Of a stretch of 64,000 bases of DNA, positions 16,066 to 26,128 are shown in pieces; the first letter of the stretch is position 1; each line of letters opens with the position of its first letter. Location of the stretch: positions 1 through 64,000 of the forward strand of contig NZ_VCRN01000006.1 of the NCBI RefSeq assembly GCF_009849585.1, in the 5' to 3' direction. The notes under the pieces were generated by a model that saw only the letters and a list, made by a program, of their open reading frames with translations, did not search any database and was not told the DNA's origin. Source of the DNA: Bacillus sp. ZZV12-4809. GTDB taxonomy: Bacteria; Bacillota; Bacilli; Bacillales; Cytobacillaceae. The translations under genes and the position numbers were made by a program.

Positions 16066-17028
16066 ATGAAGGCCATTTTATTAGGGATTTGCTCCGCCTT
16101 TTTCTTTGCTTTCACTTTTGTATTAAACCGGGCAATGGAAATGGATGGCGGCAGCTGGCTTTGGAGTGCATCGCTCCGCTATTTCTTCATGATTCCTCTG
16201 CTCGGTGCTATTGTGGCATTCAGGGGGAATCTGCGGCCTTTATTTGCTGAAATGAAAAAGGCTCCAGGTTCATGGCTGCTATGGAGTTTTGTAGGATTTG
16301 GTTTATTTTACGCACCTTTATGTTTTGCAGGAGTCTATGGACCCGGCTGGCTGATTGCCGGAACCTGGCAGATTACCATTATCTCCGGGTCCTTGCTTGC
16401 ACCGCTTTTTTTCGTTGCGTATCAAACCGGAAGTGGAACGGTGAAGGTAAGAGGGAAAATCCCTTTACGCGGAATGGTGATGAGTCTGGTTATTCTCCTT
16501 GGAGTTGCGGTTATGCAGGCTGAACACGCATCCTCCATTTCAATAAGGGATACGCTGCTTGTCATCATTCCCCTGATTATCGCATCCTTCGCCTACCCAT
16601 TAGGCAACCGCAAAATGATGGATGTGTGTGAAAATCGGCTGGATGCCTATCAGCGTGTGCTCGGGATGACAATTGCCAGTCTTCCCTTTTGGTTCCTGCT
16701 TTCAGCTGCCGCCCTGGCAACAAGCGGAGTGCCCAGTTTCAGCCAGGTCACTCAATCCGGTTTAGTCGCTCTTTTTTCCGGTGTTTTTGCCACTGTACTA
16801 TTCTTTGCAGCCACAGACCTGGTCCGCGGCAATATGCAGAAGCTGGGGGCTGTGGAAGCAACCCAATCTCTCGAGGTCCTTTTTGCTGTTCTCGGTGAAG
16901 TGCTGCTGCTGGCAAGCCCGCTTCCATCCGGAATCTCTTTGACAGGTATGGCCCTTGTCGTTATTGGCATGGTGCTGCACAGTTATGTAACCTCGAACAA
17001 AGCCATTGTAAAAAGAAAAGCTGCGTAA
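16066..17028 (+). CDS. Multidrug-resistance efflux (DMT/EmrE-type) transporter
   Basis: The 320-residue membrane protein has about ten hydrophobic segments, of the drug/metabolite transporter superfamily (multidrug resistance efflux PF13536-like). Helix 1 is at residues 1-20, and the C-terminal helix (SLTGMALVVIGMVLHSYV) at about 287-305 is followed by a basic tail. The substrate is unknown. The ATG follows GGGGTGA. It is the only rightward gene between rho and ywlG and sits between prfA and a lipoprotein gene. It is monocistronic, with a terminator on its leader and another at its end. Confidence 0.85.
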   Translation: MKAILLGICSAFFFAFTFVLNRAMEMDGGSWLWSASLRYFFMIPLLGAIVAFRGNLRPLFAEMKKAPGSWLLWSFVGFGLFYAPLCFAGVYGPGWLIAGTWQITIISGSLLAPLFFVAYQTGSGTVKVRGKIPLRGMVMSLVILLGVAVMQAEHASSISIRDTLLVIIPLIIASFAYPLGNRKMMDVCENRLDAYQRVLGMTIASLPFWFLLSAAALATSGVPSFSQVTQSGLVALFSGVFATVLFFAATDLVRGNMQKLGAVEATQSLEVLFAVLGEVLLLASPLPSGISLTGMALVVIGMVLHSYVTSNKAIVKRKAA

Positions 17029-17030
17029 AA

Positions 17031-17055
17031 AAATGCCCTGGTAATCAGGGCATTT
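17031..17055. terminator. Bidirectional terminator between convergent genes
   Basis: AAATGCCCTG/CAGGGCATTT with a 5-base loop has T-rich tracts on both strands. It serves the transporter on the plus strand and the lipoprotein on the minus strand, whose stop codon it touches. Confidence 0.9.
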
Positions 17056-17495
17056 TATGTGCGGTCTTCCTGAACCTTTACCTCTACATGATAAGACGGA
17101 AGAGCTTTAATAAGATCTTTATGCAACCGAGCCTGTGAATCCATCTTTTCCTGGTGGGTCATCTCGCCTTTCCGGTATGCAGTCACCCACATATCCTCCC
17201 CATTAATCCAAACGGCTCCCGGACGGTAGCCCTCATGAGCAGCAATCACCTTGCGGGCCTGGTCGATATCATCCTGATTATCTACGCGCTTGCCGTCAAA
17301 ATTGATAAAGTTCGGATTCTGGTCACCGCTCATTGACCGGTCCATTGTATCATTGTCCTCCGTGCGGTCCAGATCATTATTTATAAAAGAAACTCCATCC
17401 CGGCTCTCATGGTCATATTCACTCTCAGTTGCTTTATTGTTGGCGCAGCCAGCCATAAATGCGAGCATCAGAAGAAAAATACTCAGCTTCTTCAT
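17055..17495 (-). CDS. YhcN/YlaJ-type sporulation lipoprotein
   Basis: The 146-residue lipoprotein precursor has a signal peptide at residues 1-18 with lipobox AFMAGC, then a polar Asn/Asp-rich segment. A C-terminal domain (about 75-140, with ARKVIAAHEGYRPGAVWING) resembles the YhcN/YlaJ family of spore-associated lipoproteins. The start at 17495 has a perfect AAAAGGAGG site; three extra upstream residues are rejected. The specific role is unknown. The gene lies between a convergent transporter and a large tandem repeat array. Confidence 0.75.
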   Translation of the reverse strand: MKKLSIFLLMLAFMAGCANNKATESEYDHESRDGVSFINNDLDRTEDNDTMDRSMSGDQNPNFINFDGKRVDNQDDIDQARKVIAAHEGYRPGAVWINGEDMWVTAYRKGEMTHQEKMDSQARLHKDLIKALPSYHVEVKVQEDRT

Positions 17496-17619
17496 TTCTA
17501 ACACCTCCTTTTTATAGGATGTCCGCTAAAGGGAGTAATGTGCGGTCCAAAATAAGGCAGAGCTGGGGGTGGAAGGCGTTGATTTTTGATTTGGACGAAG
17601 CTATGGTGAGGATTCTTCT

Positions 17620-18082
17620 TAGTTTTTTGTTTGCAGTTGCATCGGGTTCGGACTTTGACTCACGGATTTTTGTTTTTTGTGTCTGAAGTTGACCCAGGTT
17701 CTGACTCTAGCTATCCCTTTTTTGCATTTGTGTCCGAAGTTGACCTAGCTTCGGATCTGACTACCGCTTTTTTGCTTTTTGTGTCCGAAGTTGGCCCAGG
17801 TTCTGACTCAGGCTACCGCTTTTTTGCTTTTTGTGTCCGAAGTTGACCCAGGTTCGGACTCTGACTACCGCTTTTTCCCTTTTTGTGTCCGAAGTTGACC
17901 CAGGTTCGGACTCTGACTACCGCCATTCCCCTTTTTGTGTCCGAAGTTGACCCAGGTTCTGACTCTGACTACCGCCTTTCCCCTTTTTGTGTCCGAAGTT
18001 GCCCCAGGTTCTGACTCTGGCTACCGCTTTTTTCCTTTTTTTGTCCGAAGTTAGCCCAGGTTCTGACTCTGACTCCTGAATT
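17620..18082. repeat. 51-52-bp tandem repeat array, locus 2 (about 8 units)
   Basis: Cores like GTCCGAAGTTGACCCAGG begin at 17681, 17732, 17783, 17835, 17887, 17939, 17991 and 18043. The period is 51 bp twice and then 52 bp five times. Each core is followed by TTCTGACTCTGACTACCGC and a T-rich block; a more diverged unit precedes them. The array fills most of the gap between the lipoprotein gene and the tdk terminator. The same unit occurs at 12841-13010. The period excludes a periodic peptide, and there are no unique spacers. Confidence 0.9.
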
Positions 18083-18121
18083 TTCGCCGACTTCGGTTTT
18101 CACCTAAACAAAACAAAAAAA

Positions 18122-18144
18122 CTGCCCGGAACATGCCAGGGCAG
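18122..18144 (-). terminator. Intrinsic terminator of tdk
   Basis: CTGCCC/GGGCAG with an inner GG/CC is followed on the minus strand by seven T residues, 20 bp past the tdk stop codon. Confidence 0.9.
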
Positions 18145-18164
18145 AGAGATCGTTAAGTATGAAT

Positions 18165-18785
18165 TTATGATAAAAACTCGGTTGTCTTCTGTTTTTCTAA
18201 CACATTGGGTGACTTGGGCACTTCGTGGTGATGACGGCAGCGCGGTTCATATGCTTCTGAGGCGCCAACTAAAATAACCGGGTCATCATATGAAGCTGGA
18301 TTTCCATTGATCAGGCGCTGCGTGCGGCTTGCAGGTGATCCGCAAACGGCACAGACGGCTTGAAGCTTTGTTACCAATTCTGCGATCGCCATGATGGCAG
18401 GCATTTGGCCAAACGGCTCCCCGCGGAAGTCCTGGTCAAGTCCGGCTGCAATTACACGATGTCCGCTGTCAGCCAGGTGCTGAATGACTTTGACAATTTC
18501 ATCATCAAAGAATTGCACTTCATCGATCGCAATCAAATCAGTTTCAGGTGTAATGTATTTAAATATATCGGTAGACTGGGTCAGGGGTTTAGCTATGACC
18601 GAAGTTCCATTATGGGAAACGACAGCTTCATCACTATAACGGTTATCAATCTGCGGTTTAAATACAGCGATTTGCTGTTTGGCGAACTGAGCTCTGCGCA
18701 CACGGCGAATCAATTCTTCTGATTTGCCGGAGAACATGCTGCCGCAAATGACTTCCACCCATCCGTGATGATTCATAACGTACAT
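18165..18785 (-). CDS. tdk: Thymidine kinase
   Basis: The 206-residue type II thymidine kinase phosphorylates thymidine with ATP in nucleotide salvage. The P-loop [14 protein letters not shown] is near residue 15 and the DEVQFF motif near 90. A structural zinc site is formed by CAVCG near 148 and the C-terminal CRHHH. The start at 18785 (MYVMNHHGW) matches B. subtilis Tdk and has an AAGGAGAG site. It lies between rpmE and a repeat array. Confidence 0.96.
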   Translation of the reverse strand: MYVMNHHGWVEVICGSMFSGKSEELIRRVRRAQFAKQQIAVFKPQIDNRYSDEAVVSHNGTSVIAKPLTQSTDIFKYITPETDLIAIDEVQFFDDEIVKVIQHLADSGHRVIAAGLDQDFRGEPFGQMPAIMAIAELVTKLQAVCAVCGSPASRTQRLINGNPASYDDPVILVGASEAYEPRCRHHHEVPKSPNVLEKQKTTEFLS

Positions 18786-18936
18786 GAACGGCCTCTCCTT
18801 CCTCGTTCTAACTAATAGAATGGCTTGTTATTATTATTTTATGAAGAAAAGGTCGAGCTGTTAATTTATTTCTACTCGCTCTTTTTTCAATACTAAAATG
18901 CCACTCAAAACAGTTCTTCAGGGTTATTTTGCAATA

Positions 18937-18970
18937 AAAAACAGGCAAGAAAGTTAACTTGCCTGTTTTT
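18937..18970. terminator. Strong terminator of rpmE
   Basis: A 13-bp perfect stem (AAAAACAGGCAAG and complement) with an 8-base loop has A/T tracts on both flanks, 8 bp past the rpmE stop codon. Confidence 0.9.
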
Positions 18971-18978
18971 GTTGTTTA

Positions 18979-19191
18979 TTATTTTTGTTCTGACTTAATG
19001 CCGTATTTCTTATTGAAACGGTCAACACGTCCGCCGGCTTCAGCGAATTTTTGACGTCCAGTATAGAATGGATGGCACTCAGAGCAAGTTTCAACGCGGA
19101 TCTCTTCTTGAACAGAACCGGTTTCGAACTCGTTACCGCAAGCACATTTCACCATTGCTTTTTTATAGTTAGGATGAATTCCTGATTTCAT
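18979..19191 (-). CDS. rpmE: 50S ribosomal protein L31 (zinc-binding type)
   Basis: The 70-residue L31 has the cysteines of the zinc-containing C+ form, [12 protein letters not shown] and [10 protein letters not shown]. The start at 19191 ([11 protein letters not shown]) is nine bases from GGAAGGAG. An ATG three codons upstream abuts the ribosome site, and the longer frame to 19248 is not supported. In B. subtilis the zinc-free paralogue is induced by Zur under zinc limitation; no paralogue is seen here. It lies between tdk and rho, as expected. Confidence 0.96.
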   Translation of the reverse strand: MKSGIHPNYKKAMVKCACGNEFETGSVQEEIRVETCSECHPFYTGRQKFAEAGGRVDRFNKKYGIKSEQK

Positions 19192-19445
19192 TCTTTTCAT
19201 CTCCTTCCGCCCTGAATCATTCGAAACAGAGTTATATATTACGGGCAATCATGAATTGCCGTAAACTTCAAAAACACACTGTCATCATTATAACAAGTCC
19301 ATATGTTTTTTGCAACCAGCGAATCCTTCATCCTGGAATTTCCAGGGTAATGTTTTTGCCTCTTAATGTGTCCGATAATTTTCGCTGCGGACTGGAAGGA
19401 GCCTCTCTCTACCTAAGTCAGCAATACCGAAAACCCACAACCTAT

Positions 19446-20711
19446 TTAAGAGCGCTTAGCCTTCATCTCTTCTGCTAAATTTGCGAAGAATTCCTCGTTC
19501 GATTTTGTCTGTCTCAGCTTGCGAAGCAGTTTTTCGGCAAAGTCCGGTGAATCGGACATGGACTTGCGGATTGCCCACAGCTTGTCCAGGTGATCCTTCT
19601 GAATAAGAAGTTCTTCTTTACGTGTTCCTGAGCGGCGGATGTCGATGGCCGGGAAGATTCTTCTTTCAGCCAGTGAACGATCCAGGTGCAGTTCCATGTT
19701 ACCTGTACCCTTGAATTCTTCGTAAATAACATCATCCATTCGTGACCCTGTGTCAACGAGTGCAGTTGCCAGAATCGTTAAGCTTCCGCCTTCTTCAATG
19801 TTTCGGGCTGCACCGAAGAAACGCTTTGGACGGTGGAATGCTGCCGGGTCAATACCGCCGGAAAGGGTTCTTCCGCTTGGAGGAATAACCAGGTTATAAG
19901 CCCTGGCCAGTCTTGTAATGCTGTCCATTAAAATGACAACATCACGCTTATGCTCTACGAGACGCATAGCACGTTCAAGAACGAGCTCGGCCACTTTAAT
20001 GTGGTTTTCCGGCACTTCATCAAATGTTGAGCTGACCACATCGCCTGCAACGGAACGCTCAATGTCTGTTACCTCTTCCGGGCGCTCATCAATCAATAGG
20101 ACGATCAGTTCCGCTTCCGGGTGGTTGGTTGTAATACTATTGGCAATTTCTTTTAATAGCATAGTCTTACCTGCTTTTGGAGGCGCGACAATCAGACCAC
20201 GCTGTCCGAATCCAACCGGTGCAAGAAGGTCCATAATTCTTGTAGACAATTGTCTTGTACCTGTTTCCAATTTCATATGGCGGTTTGGATAAAGTGGTGT
20301 CAGACCAGGGAAATGAACGCGCTCTTTTGCTGATTCAGGATCATCGCCATTCACGGCTTCAACCTGCAGAAGGCCGAAATAACGCTCATTTTCCTTTGGA
20401 GGACGGACTTTTCCTGAAACCTTATCTCCATTTCTCAAATCGAAACGGCGGATCTGGGAAGCGGAAATATAAATATCCTCAGAGCTTGGTGAATAATTGA
20501 TCGGACGAAGGAAGCCGAATCCCTCTGACTGAATGATCTCCAGGACACCTTCCATGAAGAAGTAGCCTTCCTGTTCTGCTCTTGCTTTCAGGATGGCAAA
20601 AATTAATTCTTTTTTCGATAACTTGCTGTAATAAGAAACTTTATATTCACGGGCAAGTTCATAAAGCTCTTTAAGCTTCATATTTTCTAAACTTGAAATG
20701 TTTAAACCCAT
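19446..20711 (-). CDS. rho: Transcription termination factor Rho
   Basis: The 421-residue hexameric RNA-dependent ATPase terminates transcription at Rho-dependent sites. The N-terminal domain and the cold-shock-like RNA-binding domain ([20 protein letters not shown] near residue 65) precede the ATPase core, with P-loop APPKAGKT near 178 and [10 protein letters not shown] near 208. It is close to full-length compared with B. subtilis Rho. The start codon at 20711 has a moderate GTGGTG site. In B. subtilis it limits antisense transcription and is autoregulated. A leader of about 400 bases lies upstream. Confidence 0.97.
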   Translation of the reverse strand: MGLNISSLENMKLKELYELAREYKVSYYSKLSKKELIFAILKARAEQEGYFFMEGVLEIIQSEGFGFLRPINYSPSSEDIYISASQIRRFDLRNGDKVSGKVRPPKENERYFGLLQVEAVNGDDPESAKERVHFPGLTPLYPNRHMKLETGTRQLSTRIMDLLAPVGFGQRGLIVAPPKAGKTMLLKEIANSITTNHPEAELIVLLIDERPEEVTDIERSVAGDVVSSTFDEVPENHIKVAELVLERAMRLVEHKRDVVILMDSITRLARAYNLVIPPSGRTLSGGIDPAAFHRPKRFFGAARNIEEGGSLTILATALVDTGSRMDDVIYEEFKGTGNMELHLDRSLAERRIFPAIDIRRSGTRKEELLIQKDHLDKLWAIRKSMSDSPDFAEKLLRKLRQTKSNEEFFANLAEEMKAKRS

Positions 20712-21114
20712 TTTTACACCACACTTTTGAAATTTTCAATCATTTCCTCCATATGCAGCTGTTCAAATTATTGGACTTTATATGAAAGGAAAGGGAAAGA
20801 TACTTTGAGGCATTGAAAATAGCTGAAGATTCTATCATTGTGTTCTTAATTAAATATTTCGAGGAATGGAACGGTTTGCTGTCCGTTTTCGTTAAATAAT
20901 TCGAGGTATCCTATTCCATGAAAAACAATCTCTATTTTACCCCTTTATATGAAAATTAATCAATAACAAAATTTTAGATGGAAATTATGGCGGGAAGGAA
21001 AATGAAAATGAGCAGGCTGGCACCGGTGGCCAGCAGTCATTTTCTATCTGTTTATATTAAGTAAAACCTCAATCAGCGGGGAGTGCTTTCCTCCCCACTG
21101 ATTGTCAGTTAAAT
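20712..21114. other. Gap upstream of rho with a direct repeat and two hairpins
   Basis: No coding sequence was found in these 403 bases. An 18-bp direct repeat TTAAATAWTTCGAGGWAT occurs at 20850-20867 and 20892-20909, exactly 42 bp apart, with an ACGG/CCGT hairpin between the copies. A GC-rich hairpin with GAAAATGA/TCATTTTC outer arms lies at 21004-21044. The glpX terminator hairpin lies at 21070-21104. The direct repeat could be an operator or part of an autoregulated rho leader; this is not established. Confidence 0.5.
21070..21104 (-). terminator. Terminator hairpin of glpX
   Basis: CAATCAG and GGGGAG pair with CTCCCC and CTGATTG, followed on the minus strand by a short GAGGTTTTACTT tract. 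A very similar hairpin follows tal at 24182-24215. Confidence 0.7.
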
Positions 21115-22077
21115 TTATTTAATAACAAGATTAGGCTTTTTCTTCAAGCTGTGACGGCCTTCAACAAAGCGGACCGTTCCTGATTTTGCACGCATAACGA
21201 TAGAATGGGTTGAACCATAAGAGCCTTTAAATTGTACGCCCTTTAAAAGCTCTCCATCTGTTACGCCTGTTGCAGCAAAAATCGCGTCATCGCCTTTTAC
21301 CAGGTCTTCCATCAGAAGGACTTTGTTAATATCAAGACCCATTTTTAAGCAGCGCTCAGCCTCTGCGTCATTTTGCGGAAGAAGTTTCCCCTGAATTTCT
21401 CCGCCAAGGCATTTTAGGGCAACAGCTGCCAGAACGCCTTCTGGTGCTCCGCCGGATCCGAACAGAATATCGACACCCGTTTCATCGAAGGCAGTATTAA
21501 TGGCACCGGCCACGTCTCCATCATTGATTAATTTGATTCTGGCACCTGCATCACGAAGCTGGGTGATGATGTGTTCATGGCGCTCCCGGTTAAGCACTGT
21601 CGCCACAACATCCTGAATATCCTTGTTTTTGGCTTTTGCTACCGCTTTCAAATTATCCAGAATAGAAGCGTTAATATCAATTTGTCCAACCGCTTCAGGA
21701 CCGACTGCAATTTTATCCATGTACATATCCGGAGCGTGCAGAAGATTTCCGTGGTCAGCTACCGCAAGAACAGCTAATGCATTCCAGCCGCCGGATGCTA
21801 CGATGTTAGTGCCTTCAAGCGGATCAACAGCGACATCCACACGCGGACCATAGCCTGTCCCAAGCTTTTCGCCGATATAAAGCATTGGCGCTTCATCCAT
21901 TTCGCCTTCCCCGATTACGACAGTTCCCTTCATTGGCACTGTGTCGAATACATCTCTCATTGCAGAAGTAGCAGCATCATCCGCTTCATCTTTTAATCCG
22001 CGCCCCATCCATCGTGCTGATGCTAAAGCGGCACCTTCCGTTACGCGAACTAATTCCATTGACAAACTTCTTTCCAT
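21115..22077 (-). CDS. glpX: Class II fructose-1,6-bisphosphatase
   Basis: The 320-residue GlpX-type phosphatase dephosphorylates fructose 1,6-bisphosphate in gluconeogenesis. Metal and substrate motifs are visible: [11 protein letters not shown] near residue 57, DPLEGTN near 85 and [10 protein letters not shown] near 185. The start at 22077 ([14 protein letters not shown]) matches B. subtilis and has a GGGGAGG site; the 14-residue upstream extension is rejected. It lies between murAB and rho as in B. subtilis, near other central carbon genes (fbaA, tal). Confidence 0.95.
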   Translation of the reverse strand: MERSLSMELVRVTEGAALASARWMGRGLKDEADDAATSAMRDVFDTVPMKGTVVIGEGEMDEAPMLYIGEKLGTGYGPRVDVAVDPLEGTNIVASGGWNALAVLAVADHGNLLHAPDMYMDKIAVGPEAVGQIDINASILDNLKAVAKAKNKDIQDVVATVLNRERHEHIITQLRDAGARIKLINDGDVAGAINTAFDETGVDILFGSGGAPEGVLAAVALKCLGGEIQGKLLPQNDAEAERCLKMGLDINKVLLMEDLVKGDDAIFAATGVTDGELLKGVQFKGSYGSTHSIVMRAKSGTVRFVEGRHSLKKKPNLVIK

Positions 22078-22220
22078 CGATTTTTCCTCCCCGGATTCTA
22101 AGGCTGAGCAGCATGGCAAATGCGGACCGGTTCTTTACCCCCGATACCGCAATAGCCCGCCTTATATTTATATTTGTCTGCTGAGCTTACTAAAAATTTC
22201 AGTCAGCTTTCATACATTCG

Positions 22221-23507
22221 TTATGCGTTTTTCATTTGTTCCATTTCTTCTTTGCTCATTTCTTCGCGCCAAATCGTGGCTCCAAGTCCATTCAGCTTAT
22301 CAACCAGGTGGCTGTAGCCTCTGTCGATATGCTCTAAGCCTGTAACTTCGGTAACTCCCTCCGCCATTAGGCCGGCTATGACCAGTGCTGCACCAGCGCG
22401 CAAATCACTCGCCTTAACTTTAGCACCCTGAAGCTGTAAAGGCCCATTGATGATGGCAGAGCGCCCTTCCACTTTAATGTTGGCATTCATTCTGCGGAGC
22501 TCATCAATATGCTTGAAACGGGCACTATAAATAGTATCCGTTACCATGCTTGTCCCTTCCGCACCTGTTAACAAAGAAGTCAGCGGCTGCTGCAGGTCTG
22601 TAGGGAAGCCCGGATATACAAGTGTTTTGATATCCACTGCTTTCATTTTCTCAGCAGGTTCGACGAATATCTGATCGTCATTTGTTTCAATCTGAACTCC
22701 CATTTCGCGAAGCTTTGCAATTAAGGACTCAAGATGATGCGGGATGACATTGTCGATCAGCACGCCTTCTCCTGCCGCTGCGCCAACGATCATATAGGTA
22801 CCCGCTTCAATCCGGTCCGGTATGATCGTATGCTGGCAGCCATGCAGATGGTCCACTCCATCAATGCGGATCACATCTGTACCGGCTCCCTTGATTTTCG
22901 CGCCCATATTGGTCAAAAGAGTAGCAACATCAATGATCTCAGGCTCTTTAGCTGCATTTTCGATAATAGTTCTTCCTTTTGCTCTGACAGCCGCAAGCAT
23001 GATATTGATGGTTGCTCCAACACTGACAACATCGAGATAAATACGGGCTCCCCGCAATTCATCTGCACGAAGGTAGATGGCTCCCTGCTCATTGGTCACA
23101 CGTGCGCCAAGAGCTTCAAACCCTTTTATATGCTGGTCGATCGGCCTTGGCCCTAAGTGACAGCCTCCAGGAAGTCCAATAACCGCTTTTTTAAATCGTC
23201 CGAGCATCGCTCCCATTAAATAATAGGATGCGCGTAATTTTTTCACTTTTCCGTTCGGCAAAGGCATGGAAATCATGGAAGAGGGATCGACTGTCATATC
23301 ATTTTCAGAGAATTCGACAGTGCCCCCTATTTCTTCAAGCAAATCTTTTAGAATTTGAACATCTGAAATATCCGGCAAACCTTCAATTGTTACAGGAGAC
23401 TCCGCTAAAATGGTAGCTGGAATCAGTGCAACAGCACTATTCTTCGCTCCGCTGATCCGGACAGTTCCTTTTAAAGGATATCCACCTGCAATCATTAGCT
23501 TTTCCAT
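22221..23507 (-). CDS. murAB: UDP-N-acetylglucosamine 1-carboxyvinyltransferase (second MurA)
   Basis: The 428-residue enzyme transfers enolpyruvate from PEP to UDP-GlcNAc, the first committed step of peptidoglycan synthesis. The Lys-Asn pair in [10 protein letters not shown] near residue 20 and the fosfomycin-target cysteine in [14 protein letters not shown] near 115 are present. Its position next to tal and fbaA identifies it as the murAB (murZ) paralogue rather than the copy near the atp genes. The ATG has an AAGGGAG site. A long gene-free stretch lies upstream. Confidence 0.95.
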   Translation of the reverse strand: MEKLMIAGGYPLKGTVRISGAKNSAVALIPATILAESPVTIEGLPDISDVQILKDLLEEIGGTVEFSENDMTVDPSSMISMPLPNGKVKKLRASYYLMGAMLGRFKKAVIGLPGGCHLGPRPIDQHIKGFEALGARVTNEQGAIYLRADELRGARIYLDVVSVGATINIMLAAVRAKGRTIIENAAKEPEIIDVATLLTNMGAKIKGAGTDVIRIDGVDHLHGCQHTIIPDRIEAGTYMIVGAAAGEGVLIDNVIPHHLESLIAKLREMGVQIETNDDQIFVEPAEKMKAVDIKTLVYPGFPTDLQQPLTSLLTGAEGTSMVTDTIYSARFKHIDELRRMNANIKVEGRSAIINGPLQLQGAKVKASDLRAGAALVIAGLMAEGVTEVTGLEHIDRGYSHLVDKLNGLGATIWREEMSKEEMEQMKNA

Positions 23508-23874
23508 TTGTAACTCCCTTCTTAGCCGTTGTTAAACACATAAGCTGGAATTTGACTTCAATATTTAAAAAATTGATAGCCCTTACAGCAAAAGCTACAC
23601 ACTACTTTTCTAACCAACTTTGGCAGGAAATAGCCCTAGCTTCTATAAGAAACCCAAAAGGCTTATCTTATTTAATATCGGAAAAACAGTCTTTGGGAAA
23701 ATATGCACTTTCATATTATCATGTATCTGCATTTTTCAACATTGTAAGTTGCAAAAGGAACAATTTTCCATTCTTTTTTTGCAGATTCCGACATTATCTT
23801 TATCCTATAGTTTACACGAAAAATCAAATCTCATGTATTGAATTCAAAAAAAGTTAAAATTAAGAAAAAAAGGC

Positions 23875-24165
23875 CGGGGACAAGGATTGGGGCTGGCTTA
23901 GCTGAATAAAAGCGCAGGGCGCCCCCTGAACTTGGAGGGGGCAGACGCCTGCACTGCACTGGACTGCTCTAAAGTATAAAAAAGCCAGTTTTCTAGAATT
24001 TCCGAAGAAAGCTTATCGCAGTCTAAAGGTCAGTAAGACCCCATCATAACTTCGAGAAATCAAAGGAATATAAATGGGGGTTCAACTGCCCGTAAAGGCC
24101 CGAAAAGAAGAACAAAGACTATAATAACGCCACATCCTGCGGCAGCGTCTTTGTGACCCACTTCC
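23875..24165. other. Structured intergenic element between murAB and tal
   Basis: No credible gene was found in the 718 bases between murAB and tal. The right-hand part is compositionally different (GC-rich blocks). It contains a strong hairpin at 23914-23952 (GCAGG and GCCCCCT pairing with AGGGGGC and CCTGC) and a block at 24132-24174 rich in CCTG and GCAGC motifs. From memory it resembles dispersed intergenic elements common in Bacillus genomes. The left-hand part, 23508-23870, is AT-rich and shows nothing clear. Confidence 0.4.
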
Positions 24166-24181
24166 TGTAGGCCTCAACTAA

Positions 24182-24215
24182 CAATCAGCAGGGAGAAAAA
24201 CACTCCCGCTGATTG
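24182..24215 (-). terminator. Hairpin after tal
   Basis: CAATCAGC and GGGAG pair with CTCCC and GCTGATTG around an A-rich loop, 10 bp past the tal stop codon. The U-tract is poor, so termination strength is uncertain. It is nearly the same hairpin as that after glpX. Confidence 0.5.
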
Positions 24216-24225
24216 AAATTTCACA

Positions 24226-24870
24226 TTATCCTCTTGAGTTCCAATCTGCAAGGAACGCTTCGATTCCCTTATCTGTCAGAGGATGGTTGAATAATTGCTG
24301 GATGACTTTATAAGGAACTGTCGCAATATGAGCTCCTCTTAATGCTGCATCCGTCACGTGCTGCGGATGTCTGATGGAAGCAGCGATAATTTCTGCATCA
24401 ATGTCATGAATCGCGAAGATTTCTGCGATTGTGGAGATCAGATCAAGACCGTTGTGGCCAATATCGTCCAAACGTCCAAGGAATGGAGAAACGTATGAAG
24501 CACCTGCTCTTGCAGCAAGAAGCGCCTGGTTTGCACTGAAGATCAGTGTTACATTGGTTTTAATGCCTTCTTTTGAAAAAACGCTTACTGCTTTCAGGCC
24601 ATCCGGTGTCATTGGCACCTTGATGGTAATGTTCGGTGCAATCGCTGCAAGCTCTCTTCCTTCTTTAATCATGCCTTCAGCATCAAGAGCGATGACTTCA
24701 GCGCTAACTGAGCCTGGCACCAATTCCGTGATTTCACGAAGACGGTCAGGGAAGGATACATTCTTTTCCTTTGCCACCAATGAAGGGTTAGTGGTTACTC
24801 CGGCAACAACCCCAAGGGCGTATGCTTCTTTAATTTCTTCCATGTTCGCTGTATCGATGAAAAACTTCAT
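24226..24870 (-). CDS. tal: Transaldolase (short, MipB/TalC type)
   Basis: The 214-residue TalC-like protein has a TIM barrel with the Schiff-base lysine in NITIKVPMT near residue 84. Other family segments are [10 protein letters not shown] near 25 and [12 protein letters not shown] near 130. It exchanges dihydroxyacetone units between sugar phosphates in the pentose phosphate pathway. The start at 24870 ([13 protein letters not shown]) has an AAGGTGGG site. It lies downstream of fbaA as in B. subtilis (ywjH). Confidence 0.94.
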   Translation of the reverse strand: MKFFIDTANMEEIKEAYALGVVAGVTTNPSLVAKEKNVSFPDRLREITELVPGSVSAEVIALDAEGMIKEGRELAAIAPNITIKVPMTPDGLKAVSVFSKEGIKTNVTLIFSANQALLAARAGASYVSPFLGRLDDIGHNGLDLISTIAEIFAIHDIDAEIIAASIRHPQHVTDAALRGAHIATVPYKVIQQLFNHPLTDKGIEAFLADWNSRG

Positions 24871-24970
24871 AAAAAATCCCACCTTATTAAATATTCTAAT
24901 ATCTATGTATTATCAAATAAAGCTGTGATTCTGTAAAGCCTTACATTTGGGCCAGGTCTATAAATAAGGC

Positions 24971-24998
24971 AAACCGCCCCTATATCTAGAAGCGGTTT
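24971..24998 (-). terminator. Intrinsic terminator of fbaA
   Basis: AAACCGC/GCGGTTT with inner pairing is followed on the minus strand by a moderate T-rich tract, 18 bp past the stop codon. Confidence 0.75.
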
Positions 24999-25015
24999 CT
25001 CGTGCAGTTATTTTA

Positions 25016-25873
25016 TTAGGCTTTGTTTGAAGAACCGAATTCGCGCATTTTGCCGATTACAGTTTCTTTAATCGCTTCACGTGCAGGTCCTAAGTATTTG
25101 CGAGGATCGTATACTTCTGTATCTGCTGCCAATACTTCGCGAACGCGTTTTGCTGAAGCAATTTGGTTCTCAGTGTTTACATTGATTTTAGCAGTACCTA
25201 AAGATACTGCTTTTTGAATATCTTTTGTCGGGATTCCAGTTCCGCCATGAAGAACTAAAGGAACACCTGTAAGGTTTCCGATCTCTTCCATTTCAGCGAA
25301 GCCAAGGTTAGGCTCACCTTTGTATGGTCCGTGAACAGAACCAAGTGCCGGAGCAAGGCAGTCGATGCCTGTACGCTTAACCAGCTCTTCACATTCTTTT
25401 GCATCAGCATAAATAACGCCATCAGCCACAACATCGTCTTCCTGACCGCCGACAGTTCCTAACTCTGCTTCAACTGAAACGCCTTTTGAATGTGCGTACT
25501 CAACTACTTTTGAAGTAGTCTCTACGTTTTGTTCGAACGGATCATGGGAAGCATCAATCATAACAGATGTGAATCCAGCATCGATTGCTTCTTTACATTT
25601 ATCAAAACTTGAACCGTGGTCTAAGTGGATAGCCACTGGAACGGTAATCTTGTAATCTTCAAGCAGTCCTTCAACCATTTTTACAACCGTTTTAAAACCG
25701 CCCATGTAGCGCGCAGCACCTTCGGAAACACCAAGGATTACCGGTGATTTTTCTTCTTCTGCCGCCTGCAGGATCGCTTGAGTGAACTCAAGGTTGTTTA
25801 AGTTAAATTGACCTACTGCATAGCCTTCTGATTTTGCTTTATTAAGCATTTCAGTCATAGAAACTAAAGGCAT
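25016..25873 (-). CDS. fbaA: Class II fructose-bisphosphate aldolase
   Basis: The 285-residue zinc aldolase cleaves and forms fructose 1,6-bisphosphate in glycolysis and gluconeogenesis. The zinc-binding [11 protein letters not shown] motif is near residue 84, the glycine-rich [13 protein letters not shown] near 180 and LHGGTGIP near 208. The ATG has an AAGGAGG site. It is flanked by spo0F and tal, the B. subtilis arrangement. Confidence 0.96.
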   Translation of the reverse strand: MPLVSMTEMLNKAKSEGYAVGQFNLNNLEFTQAILQAAEEEKSPVILGVSEGAARYMGGFKTVVKMVEGLLEDYKITVPVAIHLDHGSSFDKCKEAIDAGFTSVMIDASHDPFEQNVETTSKVVEYAHSKGVSVEAELGTVGGQEDDVVADGVIYADAKECEELVKRTGIDCLAPALGSVHGPYKGEPNLGFAEMEEIGNLTGVPLVLHGGTGIPTKDIQKAVSLGTAKINVNTENQIASAKRVREVLAADTEVYDPRKYLGPAREAIKETVIGKMREFGSSNKA

Positions 25874-26128
25874 TTTTCTTCCTCCTTATTGATAATCGTT
25901 TAAGCTCAACAGACTAAATACTGTTAAAGTTTTCCCCTTAACACTATCGAATATGTACCCTTATAATAGTCCGCTAAACAGAGACGATCCTTTGGAATTC
26001 ATCTGTTATCATACCAAAAAGGATTTAGAAAAGCCATTATTCCTGCACGTTTTTATCGATTGTCATAAAGCAAACGCTATCATTTTCATTGGGATGGAAT
26101 TTCAGGTTAAAAATGGGTAATTTTAGGC

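Noticed and set aside
17620-18082. The 51-52-bp array as CRISPR or as a repeat protein gene
   Set aside because: Whole units repeat without unique spacers, no cas genes are near, and the period is not a multiple of three.
23552-23857. Open frame in the murAB-tal gap
   Set aside because: AT-rich, no ribosome site, low-complexity product; no family recognised.
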